Assembly: GCA_037043455.1 (NCBI GenBank)
Contig: JAWPHD010007161.1
Coordinates: 1 to 64,000, forward strand
Source: Cyrtodaria siliqua
Lineage: Eukaryota; Mollusca; Bivalvia; Adapedonta; Hiatellidae
DNA length: 64,000 nucleotides
Direction of reading: 5' to 3'
Program-made: the position numbers and the translations under genes
Part shown: positions 34,788-46,342 of the stretch, piece after piece
Numbering within the stretch: position 1 is the stretch's first letter
Layout: every line of letters starts with the position of its first letter
The notes under the pieces: model-generated
The model's database searches: none
What the model saw: only the letters and a program-made list of their open reading frames with translations
What the model was told of the DNA's origin: nothing

Positions 34788-36748
34788 CTTGTCAAAAGTT
34801 ATTTTGATTTGACGTCAAACATGGCCGCCATCTGCCATCTTTGTTTACATAGAGTTATATAATGAAAACTTGTAGCGACTGCTCTGTAACTACTCAACAG
34901 ATTTTCATGAAACTTCACAGGAATGTTGCTCTTGATGTCTTATTGATCCTAGCAAAATTTCAGGTCGGCCGGAAATTCAAGATGGCCGCCATGGCTAAAA
35001 ATAGATTTTCAAAATACAAGTTTGTAGCGACTACTTCTTGAAAACTATAAGTGATATTGATATGAATTTTTTTAAAATGATCAGTATGACATGATGTTGT
35101 ATCTTGTCAAAAATTATTTTGATTTGATATCAAACATGGCCGCCAGCGGCCATCTATGTTTACATAGAGTTATATAATGAAAACTTGTAGCGACTACTCC
35201 TCTGAAACTACTTAACGGAAACTTCACAGGAATGCTGATCTAGCTAGCAAAAACCTATCAGTAGAGCTTCAAGGTCATTGACCTCTTGTTGGTCTATATC
35301 TTTTGCTCTAAATAAAAGACTAAATCACTACTACATTATATGCTCACATGTACATAGAAGAAAGAAAGAATTACTATTTATTTATTAATATTAAGTTCAA
35401 GAATTAATAACAATTGAGTAAAAAATGCCCTCTTTCATAGCAGTACAGAACATTACATTAATTATAATATGCATTGACATTTTCCCTGATAAGTGAAAAT
35501 TGAAGCAATTAATACAGCAACCATATTACTGCAGCTGGGTAATTTGATACTCCAGTAAAAGTTTATCACATGTGTATGGAATCTGTATTATAAAATCTCT
35601 TAAAGGTACACATGACAATCTGAATGTTTTAAAATCACAATGTTTTTCTACATAACTTGCATTTGTTCAATCAATTACACTAAAATAAATATAAAGTAAA
35701 TTAATTTACATATAATTAATTGTTGATAATAATGCACCAATGATATATGTTCAACTTATGGTAAAATCAGTGAGAAACATTGAAAACTAAATTTATTTAT
35801 ATGCAAGTAGGTTTAAAGTGAATATGATACTGGATATATAAATCGAAACAATAATTGCAATGCTTGATAAACACTTCAGGATTGCCATATGTCCCTTTAA
35901 GATAATGAATGAATGAATGTATACAATTTGCCATTTATACCATTGTAACATACTGCCATGTTCTAAAACCAGCAACAGAATTACATTAATTTTAATATGA
36001 GCTGACATTTCTTGATAAAACAGGATACATGCAGATTAATTAATATGTCTGTTCCTGAAACAATACAAGTTGGCAAATTGCTTCATCAGGTATTAAAGGT
36101 AACTCTAGTACATCAGGCTTTGGGGCCTAATTTGCTTAAAACATAAAGTATAAAATTATCAGTTTAAGCGTGAAGTAGTTCATAAATATAGATGGAACAT
36201 TAACAGTTTCCTATAATACACCGTAACAAAAATTATAATTTACAACAAATCTTTGCATAATGTTCATTATAGACTAATCAGTTACTGTAATGATGTTGTC
36301 ACATTCAGTTTTAAATGTTTGAATCCTGATAATAATGCAGGACCTTTATAAATGATGAACGTTTGTGTTATTTTAATCCAGGAATTGAATTGCATGCCAC
36401 TGTGGTGTAAACTGAACTATTAATAGATGCATCAACATTCAAAATTTAAGGCATTTTATTTTAACATTCAATTAATTACCATACACATGTAGTCTGTTTT
36501 TGGGTAGGATTGCAAATTTATTAAAAATACATTTTATGGAATGGTAATGCCTGTTCATCCAACAATATTTGCATTTAACTCCTTTGATGAAAAAAAAAGA
36601 ATGCTACCCTACTGAATGCTGACAACATTGCTTGACCTCGTTAACAATTACTGTAAACCCTCGATTTTGTCAAGATGAAGCTCACTTGAAACATGTATGT
36701 TGGTCACGTCACTTTAGGCGAGACATCATGTTGCGCGTAACTGTTGTT

Positions 36749-36974
36749 TGTTCTTTGGAGTAGAGTGATCCAATTTCATGTATAACCACACTGAGCAGTG
36801 TGCTCAAATTTCCTATATAATCTCCTTGTCATTGTCCTTCTTAATACCAATAACTTCCAGCTCTCCAACTGACCATGGGTCGGAGTCAAGGTCACTTAAA
36901 TACATGTACCGTCTTCAAAAACTGTGTTGAAATGTGCGTTAAATTATTTTACTTTTTTGTCCTATACAGTAGAG
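36749..36974 (+). repeat. F3 monomer fragment
   Basis: Directly after the copy c tail: tctttggagtagagtgatcc, acttccagctctccaactga, cttaaatacatgtaccgtct. It represents an older F3 copy into which copy c or its neighbours inserted. Confidence 0.75.
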
Positions 36975-37160
36975 CAGTGGTCGAAATTAGCACAAGCGCG
37001 CAAGCTCGAGACTGGTAAAATGCCTGCCGGGCTTGTCCAATATTCAAGAACACAAGCCCGACGGGCTTGTTGATTTGCTGCTCGTATTGACGAGTGAAAT
37101 TCGAATCAGGACAAGTGAAATCCATGAATCGGTCGTCCGAGAGGACGAGTAACATTTTAG
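36975..37160. mobile_element. hAT-like MITE left part (CAGTGGTCGAAATTAGCAC)
   Basis: The terminus resembles CAGGGCTCGAAATTAGCAC at 57782. The interior has repeated inverted words acaagcccgacgggcttgt and gacgagt. The right terminus was not found. Confidence 0.55.
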
Positions 37161-37960
37161 TAGAAAAAACCCAAAGAAAGCAGTTCTTACATAGTTTATT
37201 GAGCGATTAAATGCAGTAAATAGTCGCAACTCTGTTTATTCAGCGATAAAATGCAATTTAAGTAAACCGGATATGGGAAATTGACGCATTTCTGTTTTGG
37301 GACATTGTAAAATGCGGCTCCCGTTCTAATTTCACGGAGCGCCGAACGTTACGGTATTTGAATGTTATACAAATAACCCTTTCAAGGAGGGAAATCTTTA
37401 AGGGTACTAGTCACCTAAAAGTCCAGGGCCTTCAGGAAGGGGGAATTGCAAAAAGTATGCTGTTTTCCTGTATTGGAGTTTAACATTTTGTAATAAATAT
37501 ATAATGTTTTTTTTAACTGGAATTTTTCACAGGAAAAGGGGAAAAATATATACCATGCCAGAGTAACTGTAATGGCCATGAGCAGACTGTAGTGAACTAT
37601 AGACTATGAATATGAATATTGTCATCTATAATACTGGAATATAGTCATCTATAATACTGGTCAAAGTTTCATAAGTTTCATTGATTTATATAAAGAAAAA
37701 ACACACACATTATGATGTTTCCCTTTGTTTTATTTATATATAATAGTCTTACATGATGGTATCTGACTGCTTTGACTTATGAACTTTTACAATCAGAGCA
37801 GAACGAGTAAACATCCTATAAGGATGAGTAACATGTCAATGCCACAGGACAAGTATACAGTAAAATATATTTCGTCCCATGAGCAGCCATATTTAATCGA
37901 TGAAAAGGTTAAATATTCTGATGATCGATCATGAATTTTCAGCCGATTCCCAACACTAGT
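37161..37960. other. Unassigned stretch
   Basis: No supported gene. gatgagtaacat near 37830 echoes gacgagtaacat near 37146, so part may belong to the preceding MITE. Confidence 0.35.
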
Positions 37961-38420
37961 ATTCACTCCCACACTTTTCAACCGATTGCTTCCAAACTTT
38001 ACAGGATGCTTACCTATGATGTCAAGATGTGCATGTCGTTTCGGCGTCAAAATCGACGCAGTATTACTAGAGTTATGGCCCTTTTTTTGGTCAAATTTTA
38101 CGTCCAAATATCTTGTGTCTATCTGCTCCCACACTTTTCAACCGATTGCTTCGAAACTTTACAGGATGCTTACCTATGATGTAAAGATGTGCTAGACTGT
38201 TTCGCCGTCAAAATCGACCTAGTATTACTGGACTTATGGCCCTTTTTCGTCAAATTTTATGTTAAAATACCTTCGGTGTCTTATCTCCTCCCACAGTTTC
38301 CTCCATTTCTTTTCAAACTTTAGAAGATGCTTACCTATGATGTTAAAATGTGCATATCGCTTTGGCGTCAAAATCCATCCAGTATTACTGCCTATTTTTT
38401 GTAAAATTTTACGTTTTACG
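37961..38420 (+). repeat. R4 tandem array, 160-bp monomers
   Basis: cacacttttcaaccgattgc at 37970 and 38130, with a diverged third copy at 38292 (periods 160 and 162). Each has gaaactttacaggatgctta, a gcgtcaaaatcga motif and gttatggcccttttt, the same skeleton as R2 and R3. Confidence 0.85.
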
Positions 38421-38857
38421 CCGATTGTTTTCAGTGGGGACATCAGTGTCGCATGGACACATTTCTGGTTTTGTTTTGCGAAGATTATCAGATGAGCGAT
38501 GTCTTGCAGGAACTGATTTTGGCAGACAAGTTACTTGTTTCCCCTATTTAACCCTGTGTAAAGGTGAGGTTATTTATACCCCCAGGTCATATTTGAGTGA
38601 AATTGCTAGAAGACCATAAGCTAACTACATGCCAAATATTAGAAATCTATGTCTCATTATTGTGTTGCTGTCGTCAAAAACCTGTAACTGACACAGTGCA
38701 AATGAATGAATACTTAAGTTAATATTTAGAATATTACGTTTCTTGTGGCTCGACTTCTTGAATTCAACCTTCTAGTGATACAAATTATGAACTGTAGAAC
38801 AGAACTATATGAACTATGTTTTCCAGCTGCTTCTGTAACTGTTGCATTTCATTCCAG
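38421..38857. other. Intron sequence upstream of exon C
   Basis: No recognised repeat. It contains the polypyrimidine tract and acceptor of exon C (ttgcatttcattccag) plus an alternative cag at 38826. Confidence 0.5.
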
Positions 38858-38950
38858 AAAAGTAAGAACGCTGGAGATCTCGCATCACCAAAGTTGAAGG
38901 CATATTTCAAGCAGTTTGTTCGTTGTTGGAACAAGCGTAAACTTCCACAG
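38858..38950 (+). CDS. Exon C of split gene: YFKQFV..WN..KLP block (SCI1-like)
   Basis: A 93-nt phase 0-0 internal exon. Acceptor: tgcatttcattccag|AAAAG. Donor: CCACAG|gtaagt (consensus). It encodes 31 residues: K-rich start, then LASPKLKAYFKQF and VRCWNKRKLPQ. After exon B's FKSWLCEE this gives the order DD.F..K..F..WL.EE, L....yF..FV..WN..KLP, which I recognise as the SCI1-type conserved module. The family normally continues with a short YY.G-like motif; the next exon lies outside the window or was not recognised, so the following intron exceeds 25 kb. Phase agreement across all three exons supports a single gene. Confidence 0.7.
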
Positions 38951-39054
38951 GTAAGTTGAAGAACAAACATCCATTTGAATAATATTAACTCTACTAGGGC
39001 TTATGCAATGGTCTTTTGCCTTCATCCGCCCTTTAACTTATTGATGTCAACACT

Positions 39055-40225
39055 CTAGCACCTTCGCTAATGTTGGCGGGCTTGACAGCGTCAACATATT
39101 GTATAATAACTTTCTTGTCCTTGGGAGTAGAATGTTCAAATATCATATATAACCTCCTGGTCATTGTGGTTCTTACTGCCAAGAACTTCCAGCCCTCCAA
39201 CTGACCCTGGGTCCGAGTCGATGTCACTTAGATAATATGTACCGTCATGCAAATTTTAACGCAAACATTGACGGTACATGTATTTAAGTGACCTTGGCTC
39301 TGACCTAGGGTCAGTTGGAGGGTTGGAAATTATTGGCATTAAGAACCACAATGACCAGGAGGTTATATATGAAATTGAACATTCTACTCCAAAGGACAAG
39401 AAATTTATAATACAATATGTACTGCGCTAACTTTTGCATTAAGATTTACGTTAACATTTTCGTTAAAATGTGCGTTAAATTATTATAACTTTTTTTGTCC
39501 TTTAGGGTAGTGTTCAAATTTCATATATAACCTCAATGGTCATTGTTCTTCTTATTCCAATAACTTCCAGCCTCCAATTGACCCTGTATCAAGGTCAGTT
39601 GTCTCTTAAGGACATATTTCCTAATATATCCCATCTCTGCTTTGTCATTGTAAAAGCATGGGAATCTTGTTTATTTACTGACTGCATGCTCCATGACCGA
39701 TCAACTCAGGTATATAAATTGAGGCTCGCTTGTAGTTTTTTCTTTGCATTACATTGCTATATTAGATATTGTCTTGGGTAAAAAAGGGTAAACACAACTT
39801 TGTAATTTAGAAAAGCATATTCATAATTTTTCTAGAACAAGAATGATAGCAAAGCATTAAATAAACAACTTTCTGTTGTGTGTTTATATTTTACTGCACA
39901 CAAAAAGGCTTTATTGGGTGGGCCTCATAATCGGAATCAAAATTGTATATCAGAATGTTCTCATGAAATTGCATGGCTAACAGTGATATACAGTTACCTA
40001 TAGAAATTCCCCCTCCCCCTCAAATACAATATGCTCGAAATATGTCCTTAAATACATCTCCAAAAAAATGTTCTTTAAATTTGTATAACTTTCTTGTCCA
40101 TTGGATTGGTGTTCAAATTTCATATATAGCCTCACTGGTCATTGTTCTTCTTATTCCAGTAAATTGGTGGGTCAAATAGTATTGATTTATGGATTATATG
40201 TTTTTGTTCTGAAATGTTCACTACA
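39055..40225 (+). mobile_element. F3 element, copy d (partial)
   Basis: An R2 word (aacactctagcaccttc) is joined to the F3 motif gctaatgttggcgggcttga, with the head hairpin deleted. The head-to-head palindrome spans about 39115-39405. Later monomers recur to about 39610 and again at 40050-40160; 39610-40040 is unassigned AT-rich. No tail. Confidence 0.75.
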
Positions 40226-41880
40226 TTTTTAGCTCGACTATTCGACGAATAAGAGAGCTTATGTAATCACCTCGGAGTTGGTGTCGGCGTCCCACATCAA
40301 GGTTTGCTTGTAAGGTGTGTTTACAACTCTATATCTCTTACATTTCTTATCCTAGTTGCACCTGTCATTGCAGTGTTGTGGTTGAATGAATTTTGGCAGA
40401 GTTATGACCCCTTAAAGGTTTTAATACACTAACTTTGTACAGACTAGTTCTCATGTACCTCTGGCTGGACTTCCTCTCAGAAATCGCTTGGCCAATTTTA
40501 ACCAAACTTCACTTGGATGATCCTTAGATGAATGCTTTATAGATTTGTTAAAATTAGGTCAGCGCGACATCCAAGATGGCCATTACCATATATGGTCGAA
40601 ACCTTAAAAAATCTTCTTCTCAGGAACTGCTGTACAGATTTCAACAGTATTTCTTTTGAAATGATCGCCAATGCCTAAACTATCAAGTTTGTTCAAATGA
40701 AGTCCCCAGGGTTAAAAATGGCCGTGCCCTGAGGGTCCAAAGTTTGTATATTGAGATTTTGCATGTTTTTCATAAACTTATATATAGGAAAAAACTTTAA
40801 AAAATCTTCTTCTCTGAAACCACAAGGCACAGAGCTTTCATATATTACATGTAGCATCAGCTTATTGTCCTCTACTAAGTTTGTATGGTGACCTTGGGGT
40901 CTAATATGGCCCCGCCTCCGGGGGTCACAGTTTTACATAGACTTATATAGGAAAAAAATTAAAAAATCTTCTTCTCTGAATCTACAAGAGCCAGATGTTG
41001 AATATTTTGCATTTGCTATAAGCTTATGGTCCTCTACCAAGTTTGTTCAAATGGTGACCCTGATGTCATATTTGGCCCTGCCCCGGGGGTCACAGTTTTA
41101 CATAGACTTGTATAGGAAAAAAATTCAAAATTCTTCTTCTCTGAAACTACAAGAGCCAGAGGTTAATATTTTGCATATACTATAAGCTTATGGTCCTTTA
41201 CCAAGTTTGTTCAAATGATGACCCTGGGGTCACATTTGGCCCCGCCCTGGGCTCACAGTTTTACATAGGCTTGTATAGGAAAAAACTTAAAAAAATCTTC
41301 TTCTCTGGAACTGCAAGAGCCAATGGTTTAATATTTTGCATTTACTATAAGATTATGGTCCTTTACCAAGTTTGTTGAAATGGTGACCCAGGGGTCACAT
41401 TTGGCCCTGCCCCGGGGGTCACATTTTTACATAGGCTTGTTTAGGGAAAAACTTATTCTCTGGAACAGCAAGAGCCAGAGGTTTAATATTTTGCATTTGC
41501 TGTAAGCTTATGGTCCTCTACCAAGTTTGTTCAAGTGGTGACCCTGGAGTCAAATTTGGCCCCGCCCTGGGGGTCACAGTTTTACATTGACTTATATAGG
41601 AAAAACATTAGTCTTCTTCTCTGGAACTACAAGAGCCAGAGGTTTAATATTTTGCATTTACTATACTCTTATGGTGTTTTACCAAGTTTGTTCAAATGAT
41701 GACCCTGGGGTCACATTTGGCCCCGCCCCAGGGGTCACATGTTTTACATAGACTTGTATAGGGAAAAACTTAAAAATATTTTCTCTGAAACCAAAAGGCA
41801 CACATCTCTCATATAATACATGTAGACCTGGGGTCACATTTGGCCCTGCCCCAGGTGTTACACTCTAGCACCTTCATTTT
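40226..41880 (+). mobile_element. R5 element: head plus ~160-bp monomers, with an R3 monomer
   Basis: The head ttttagctcgactattcgac then gaataagagagcttatg is an imperfect hairpin like other heads. One R3-like monomer (40350-40478: gcagagttatgacccctta, ttaatacactaactttgtac) precedes about six R5 monomers (ggtcacagttttacatagac, aaaaatcttcttctctg, accaagtttgttcaaatg) at ~155-167-bp spacing. No tail; it runs into an S fragment at 41880. Confidence 0.85.
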
Positions 41881-42211
41881 GTATTCAAGATGGCCGCCAC
41901 GGCTGAAAATAGGTTTTTAAAAACAAATTTGTAGCGACTACTTCTTGAAAACTGTAAGTGATATTGATATGGGACTTTTTTTAAAATGATCAGCATGACA
42001 CGATGTTGGTCCTTGTCGAAAATCATTTTGGTTCGACATTAAACATGGCTGTCAGCGGCTATCTTTGTTTACATAGAGTTATATAGTAAAAACTTGTAGC
42101 GACTACTCCTTTGGAGCTTCACAGGAATGTTGCTCTTGGTGTCTAGTTGATTCTAGCAAAATTTCAGGTTGGCCGGAAATTCAAAATGGCCGCCATGGGT
42201 AGAACTAGGTT
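41881..42211 (+). mobile_element. S unit fragment
   Basis: A single headless S unit (attcaagatggccgccacgg ... gccgccatgggtagaa) between R5 and the next S head. Confidence 0.88.
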
Positions 42212-43521
42212 TTTATCTCTGATGAGATCAGCAGAGCTTATGACGTGGTGCGGCATCCGTCCGTCTGTCTGTCTGTCTGTCTTGTCTGTCTGTCTGTCCG
42301 TAAACTTTTTTTTGTAGAGACTACTCTTCTGAAACTACTGAATGGATTTTCATGAAACTTTACAGAAATGATGCCCATGAAGTCTAGTTGATCCTAGCAA
42401 AAATTCATGTTGATGTGAAATCCAAGATGGCTGCCAAATCTAAAAATAGATTTTAAAAAAAACAAGTTTGTAGCGACTACTTCTTGAAAACTCTAAGTGA
42501 TATTGATATTGGACTTTTTCTAAAATGATCAGCATGACATGATGTTGGTCCTTGTCGAAAACCGTTTTGATTCGATGTTAAACATGGCTGCCAGTGGCCA
42601 TCTTTGTTTACATAGAGTTATTTATGCCAGTGCCCATCCACGGATTTCCATGAAACTTCACAGAAATGTTGCTCTTGATGTCTAAATGATCCTAGCAACA
42701 TTTCAGATTGGTTGGAAATTCAAGATGGCCACCACAGCTAAAAATAGATTTTCAAAAAACAAGTTTGTAGCGAGTACTTCTTGAAAACTAAAATTGATAT
42801 TGATATGGGACTTTTTCTAAAATGATCAGTATGGAATGATATTGATCCTTGTCGAAAATTATTTTGATGCGACGTTAAACATGGCTGCCAGCGGCCATCT
42901 TTGTTTCCATAGAATTATATAATGAAAACGTAGCAACTACTCCTCTGAAACTACTAGACGGATTTTCTGAAATTTCATGAAACTTCACAGGAATGTTGCT
43001 CTGATGTCTAATTGATCCTAGCAAAATTTCAGATCTGCTGGAAATTCAAGATGGCCGCCACGGCTAAAAATAAATTTTCAAAGAACAAGATTGTAGCGAC
43101 TACTTCTTGAAAACTTTAAGTGATATTGATATGCGTCTTTTCCTAAAATGATCAGTATGACATGATGTTGATCCTTGTCAAAAATTATTTTGATTCAACG
43201 TTAAACATGGCTGCAGCGGCCATCTTTTTTTACATAGTTATATAGTGAAAACTTGTAGTGACTACTCCTCTGAAACTACTTGACGGATTTTCATGAAACT
43301 TCACACGAATGTTGCTCTTGATGTCTTATTGATCCTAGCAAAACTTCAGGTCAGCCGGAAATTCAAGATGGCCACCACGGGTAAAAATAGATTATCAAAA
43401 AACAAATTTGTAGCGACTAATTCTTGAAAACTATAAGGGATATTGATATGGGACTTTTTCTAAAATGATCAGCATGACATGATGTTGGGTCCTTTTCAAA
43501 AATCATTTTGATTCGATGTTA
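42212..43521 (+). mobile_element. S element 5, 5' part
   Basis: Head atctctgatgagatcagcag with a (GTCT)n microsatellite at 42262-42300, then 320-bp units. It breaks off at gattcgatgtta where a TTAA element begins. It has no tail, whereas the headless part at 53628-54092 has one, so the two are probably one split element. Confidence 0.8.
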
Positions 43522-43740
43522 GGGGGCACTCCACAGTTTAATGTACATTTCTCAGTCATCAAACCCATGACAAGCCCTTAGCCTGAATCCTTGAGCAAAA
43601 ATAAATCACATCATCATTGTGTCATACTTTTCTTAGAAGACAATAAAATTACCCATGTTTCCATACCAAATAACAGTATCAAAAATCATTTTCTGTACAA
43701 CTTTAGTCCCATTTCTTTAAGAACAAATTTAGATAACTGA

Positions 43741-46244
43741 GTTTTTCGTGCGAAAGCCCGTCTTACTATTAAGGATAGCAAGAGGAAATCCTGGAGATCT
43801 TGCGTCTCTAGGATGAATTCTCGCTCATCTCTTAAGAAGACATGGGACATGGTCCGGAAAATAAGTGGTAAAGGTAATTCTAGTTCTGTAAATCATCTTA
43901 AAACAGATAATGGAGATTATACATCTGTCAAAGATATTACAAACACTTTGGCAGAAACTTTTTCAAAAAATTCTTCTTCTGAAAATTGTCAACCAAATTT
44001 TCTGAAAAATAAGAAACAAAAAGAACAGAAGAAGCTGAACTTCAAGTCGAAAAACTTGGAGAAATACAATAAACTATTCACTCTCAAAGAACTTCGAGAG
44101 TCCCTTAAAAAGGCTCATGATACATCAGCTGGTCCTGATGATATCCATTATCAATTACTAAAACTTTTACCTGAATCCTGTCTCTCTACCCTTCTTGATA
44201 TATTTAATAAGGTTTGGGTCCTTTCCAGGTTTGGGGACTGGAATAACGATTAGTTCCCGCCAAGAATCGGGGAAGATTCCCGTCCCCAAACCTGGAAAGG
44301 ATCATACGGACCCAATAAATTATCGCCCAATCGCTTTAACGAGTTGTATATGTAAAACCATGGAACGAATGATTAATGAGAGACTCGTTTGGTACCTGGA
44401 GTCCAACAAACTGATAACAAAGTATCAAAGTGGATTCCGGCGCCAACGAGGCACAACAGACAATCTCATACGATTTGAATCGTTTATTAGGGAAGCTTTC
44501 ATAAAAAAAGAACATTTAGTCGCTGTATTTTTTGACTTGGAGAAAGCTTATGATACTGCATGGAAGTACGGTATTATGAATGATCTACATGACATTGGTC
44601 TTAGAGGCCGATTACCCATTTTTATAGAGAAATTCTTAGATGATAGACAGTTTCGTGTCCGAATGGGTTTAACCCTCTCTGATATTCATGAACAGGAGAT
44701 GGGTGTTCCACAGGGCAGCATACTATCTGTCACACTTTTTAATATAAAGATTAACAGTACAGTAAAATGCATCAATCCAGGTGTGGATTGTTCGCTATAT
44801 GTTGACGACTTTGTTATATGTTATCGTGCAAAAAACATGAATACTATCGAGAGACAATTACAACAATGTCTCAATAAACTTCAGACCTGGTCTGATGAAA
44901 ATGGTTTTAAATTTTCTAAATCTAAAACTAATTGTATGCACTTTTGTCAACTTCGTAAACATCATGAAGATCCTCATCTAACACTGGATGGGTCACCAAT
45001 ACCAGTAGTGGATGAGACAAAATTCCTTGGTCTTATTTTCGACCGTAAATTAACGTTTATACCACACCTTAAATACTTGAAGGCCAAATGCCTTAAAGCT
45101 CTTAACTTACTTAAAGTTGTTGCAAACACTAATTTGGGAGCAGATCGAAAAGTCCTCTTGTGACTGTACAGATCTCTTATCAGATCCAAGCTGGACTATG
45201 GCTCAGTAGTATATGGATCGACTCGCAAGTTGTACTTGCAGATGCTCGACCCTATACATAATCAAGGATTACGATTCGCCTTAGGTGCCTTTCGTACATC
45301 ACCAGCCGTAAGTCTATATGTTGAAGCCAATGAACCATCACTGTCTCACAGACGAGACAAATTAGCTCTTCAATACGCCATTAAATTAAAGTCTAACCCT
45401 TCAAACCCAACTTTCGATAATGTTTTTAATCCTAGTTGTGAACCTCTTTTTGATCGAAAACCGAAGGCCATTCGACCATTTGGTCTTCGTATTAAACCAA
45501 AATTAAGGGACACTGAAATCGACCTAAATTTGGTTGCCAAGTACAAAGTACCACAAATTTCACCGTGGACTTTGGAAACTCCAACAATTATTTTTGATCT
45601 TTGTAATAATAACAAATCCAGTACAGACCCTACTGTCTTTCAAAGCAAATTTAATGAAATTAAATCGAAATACTGTGACTTTCAACATATCTACACAGAT
45701 GGCTCTAAAGATGGAGATAAGGTAGCTGCAGCAGCTATTGTTCACAAACACAGCTTCCAAGCCATGTAGGAATACGTGGTAATGATAGAGCTGATAGTGC
45801 TGCTAAGGGTGCATTAGATTTACATATAACTAATACCAAATTACCTTATACTGATTTTAAAAGTTGTATTAACACATATATTCGTAACTCTTGGCAAGCC
45901 GCTTGGGATTTGTCAGTTAACAATAAACTCCAATTAAACCGTTACTCGGAGAATGGCGTTCTTCTAGTAGACCCATTCGTCGATAGGAAGTTGTCCTAGC
46001 CCGGTGCAGGATAGGGCATACACGTTATACTCATTCATATTTATTACAAGGTGAGCAATTACCGGAATGTATACCCTGCTTTGCACCGTTAACGGTCAAA
46101 CACATCTTATTGGAATGTGTAGACTTTGATCCTATGCGTCAAAGGTACTACAATGTTAATACTATGAAAGAGTTATTTGATACTGTAGATTTTAGTCTTG
46201 TTTTAGATTTCCTGAAAGAGATCAGACTATATAAATCATTGTAA
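43741..46244 (+). pseudogene. Reverse transcriptase-RNase H pseudogene of LINE
   Basis: The endonuclease domain is missing. Frame 1 (43741 to ~44215) covers the pre-RT region (GPDDIHYQLLK). Frame 2 (44276-45163) has the RT motifs in order: NYRPIALTS, YQSGFR..RGTTDNL, FFDLEKAYD (catalytic Asp), GVPQGSILS, YVDDFVICY (catalytic Asp pair), GFKFSKSKT, FLGLIFD. Next come an in-frame TGA at 45161-45163, the thumb/connection region and the RNase H start IYTDGSK. The C-terminus (LPSHVGIRGNDRADSAAKG, then HILLEC...) resumes after an internal deletion near 45750 and a frameshift near 45985, ending at 46244. A ~59-bp inverted segment (44216-44274) destroys the reading frame. The protein would copy RNA into DNA at a nicked target; this copy cannot. 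Confidence 0.92.
44216..44274 (-). other. Inverted coding segment inside the RT pseudogene
   Basis: On the - strand this segment encodes FPDSWRELIVIPVPKPGK, the expected RT entry motif, while the + strand is out of frame with a stop. The final part (IPVPKPGKD) is also present in normal orientation just downstream, creating a 20-bp perfect inverted repeat (44219-44238 with 44282-44301). Confidence 0.9.
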
Positions 46245-46342
46245 TGTGTTCTTATATATATTTACTTGTTTATATACCCGTTGCCGGGCATTTATTGATT
46301 TACATACATAGTTTATATTACACCTTATCATCCCTTATTTTT

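Larger units (their letters stand above)
32901..35290 (+). mobile_element. S element 2, split by a hAT-like element
   Basis: Head ttttagctctactgatcaga then gatcagcagagattatgcc; 320-bp units; tail ATCAGTAGAGCTTCAAGG, TCATTGACCTCTTGTT. It is interrupted in a unit at gtctaat|...|ctaattgatcc by 33378-34238. Confidence 0.92.
31994..36748 (+). mobile_element. F3 element, copy c, interrupted by S element 2
   Basis: F3 monomers run from ttctttggagtagagtgttc to about 32900, then an S element intervenes. From 35291 the AT-rich F3 middle resumes and ends with a decayed tail, TTTAGGCGAGACATCATG, GTTGCGCGTAAC, tgttgtt. The head is missing. 35291-36600 holds no gene. Confidence 0.75.
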
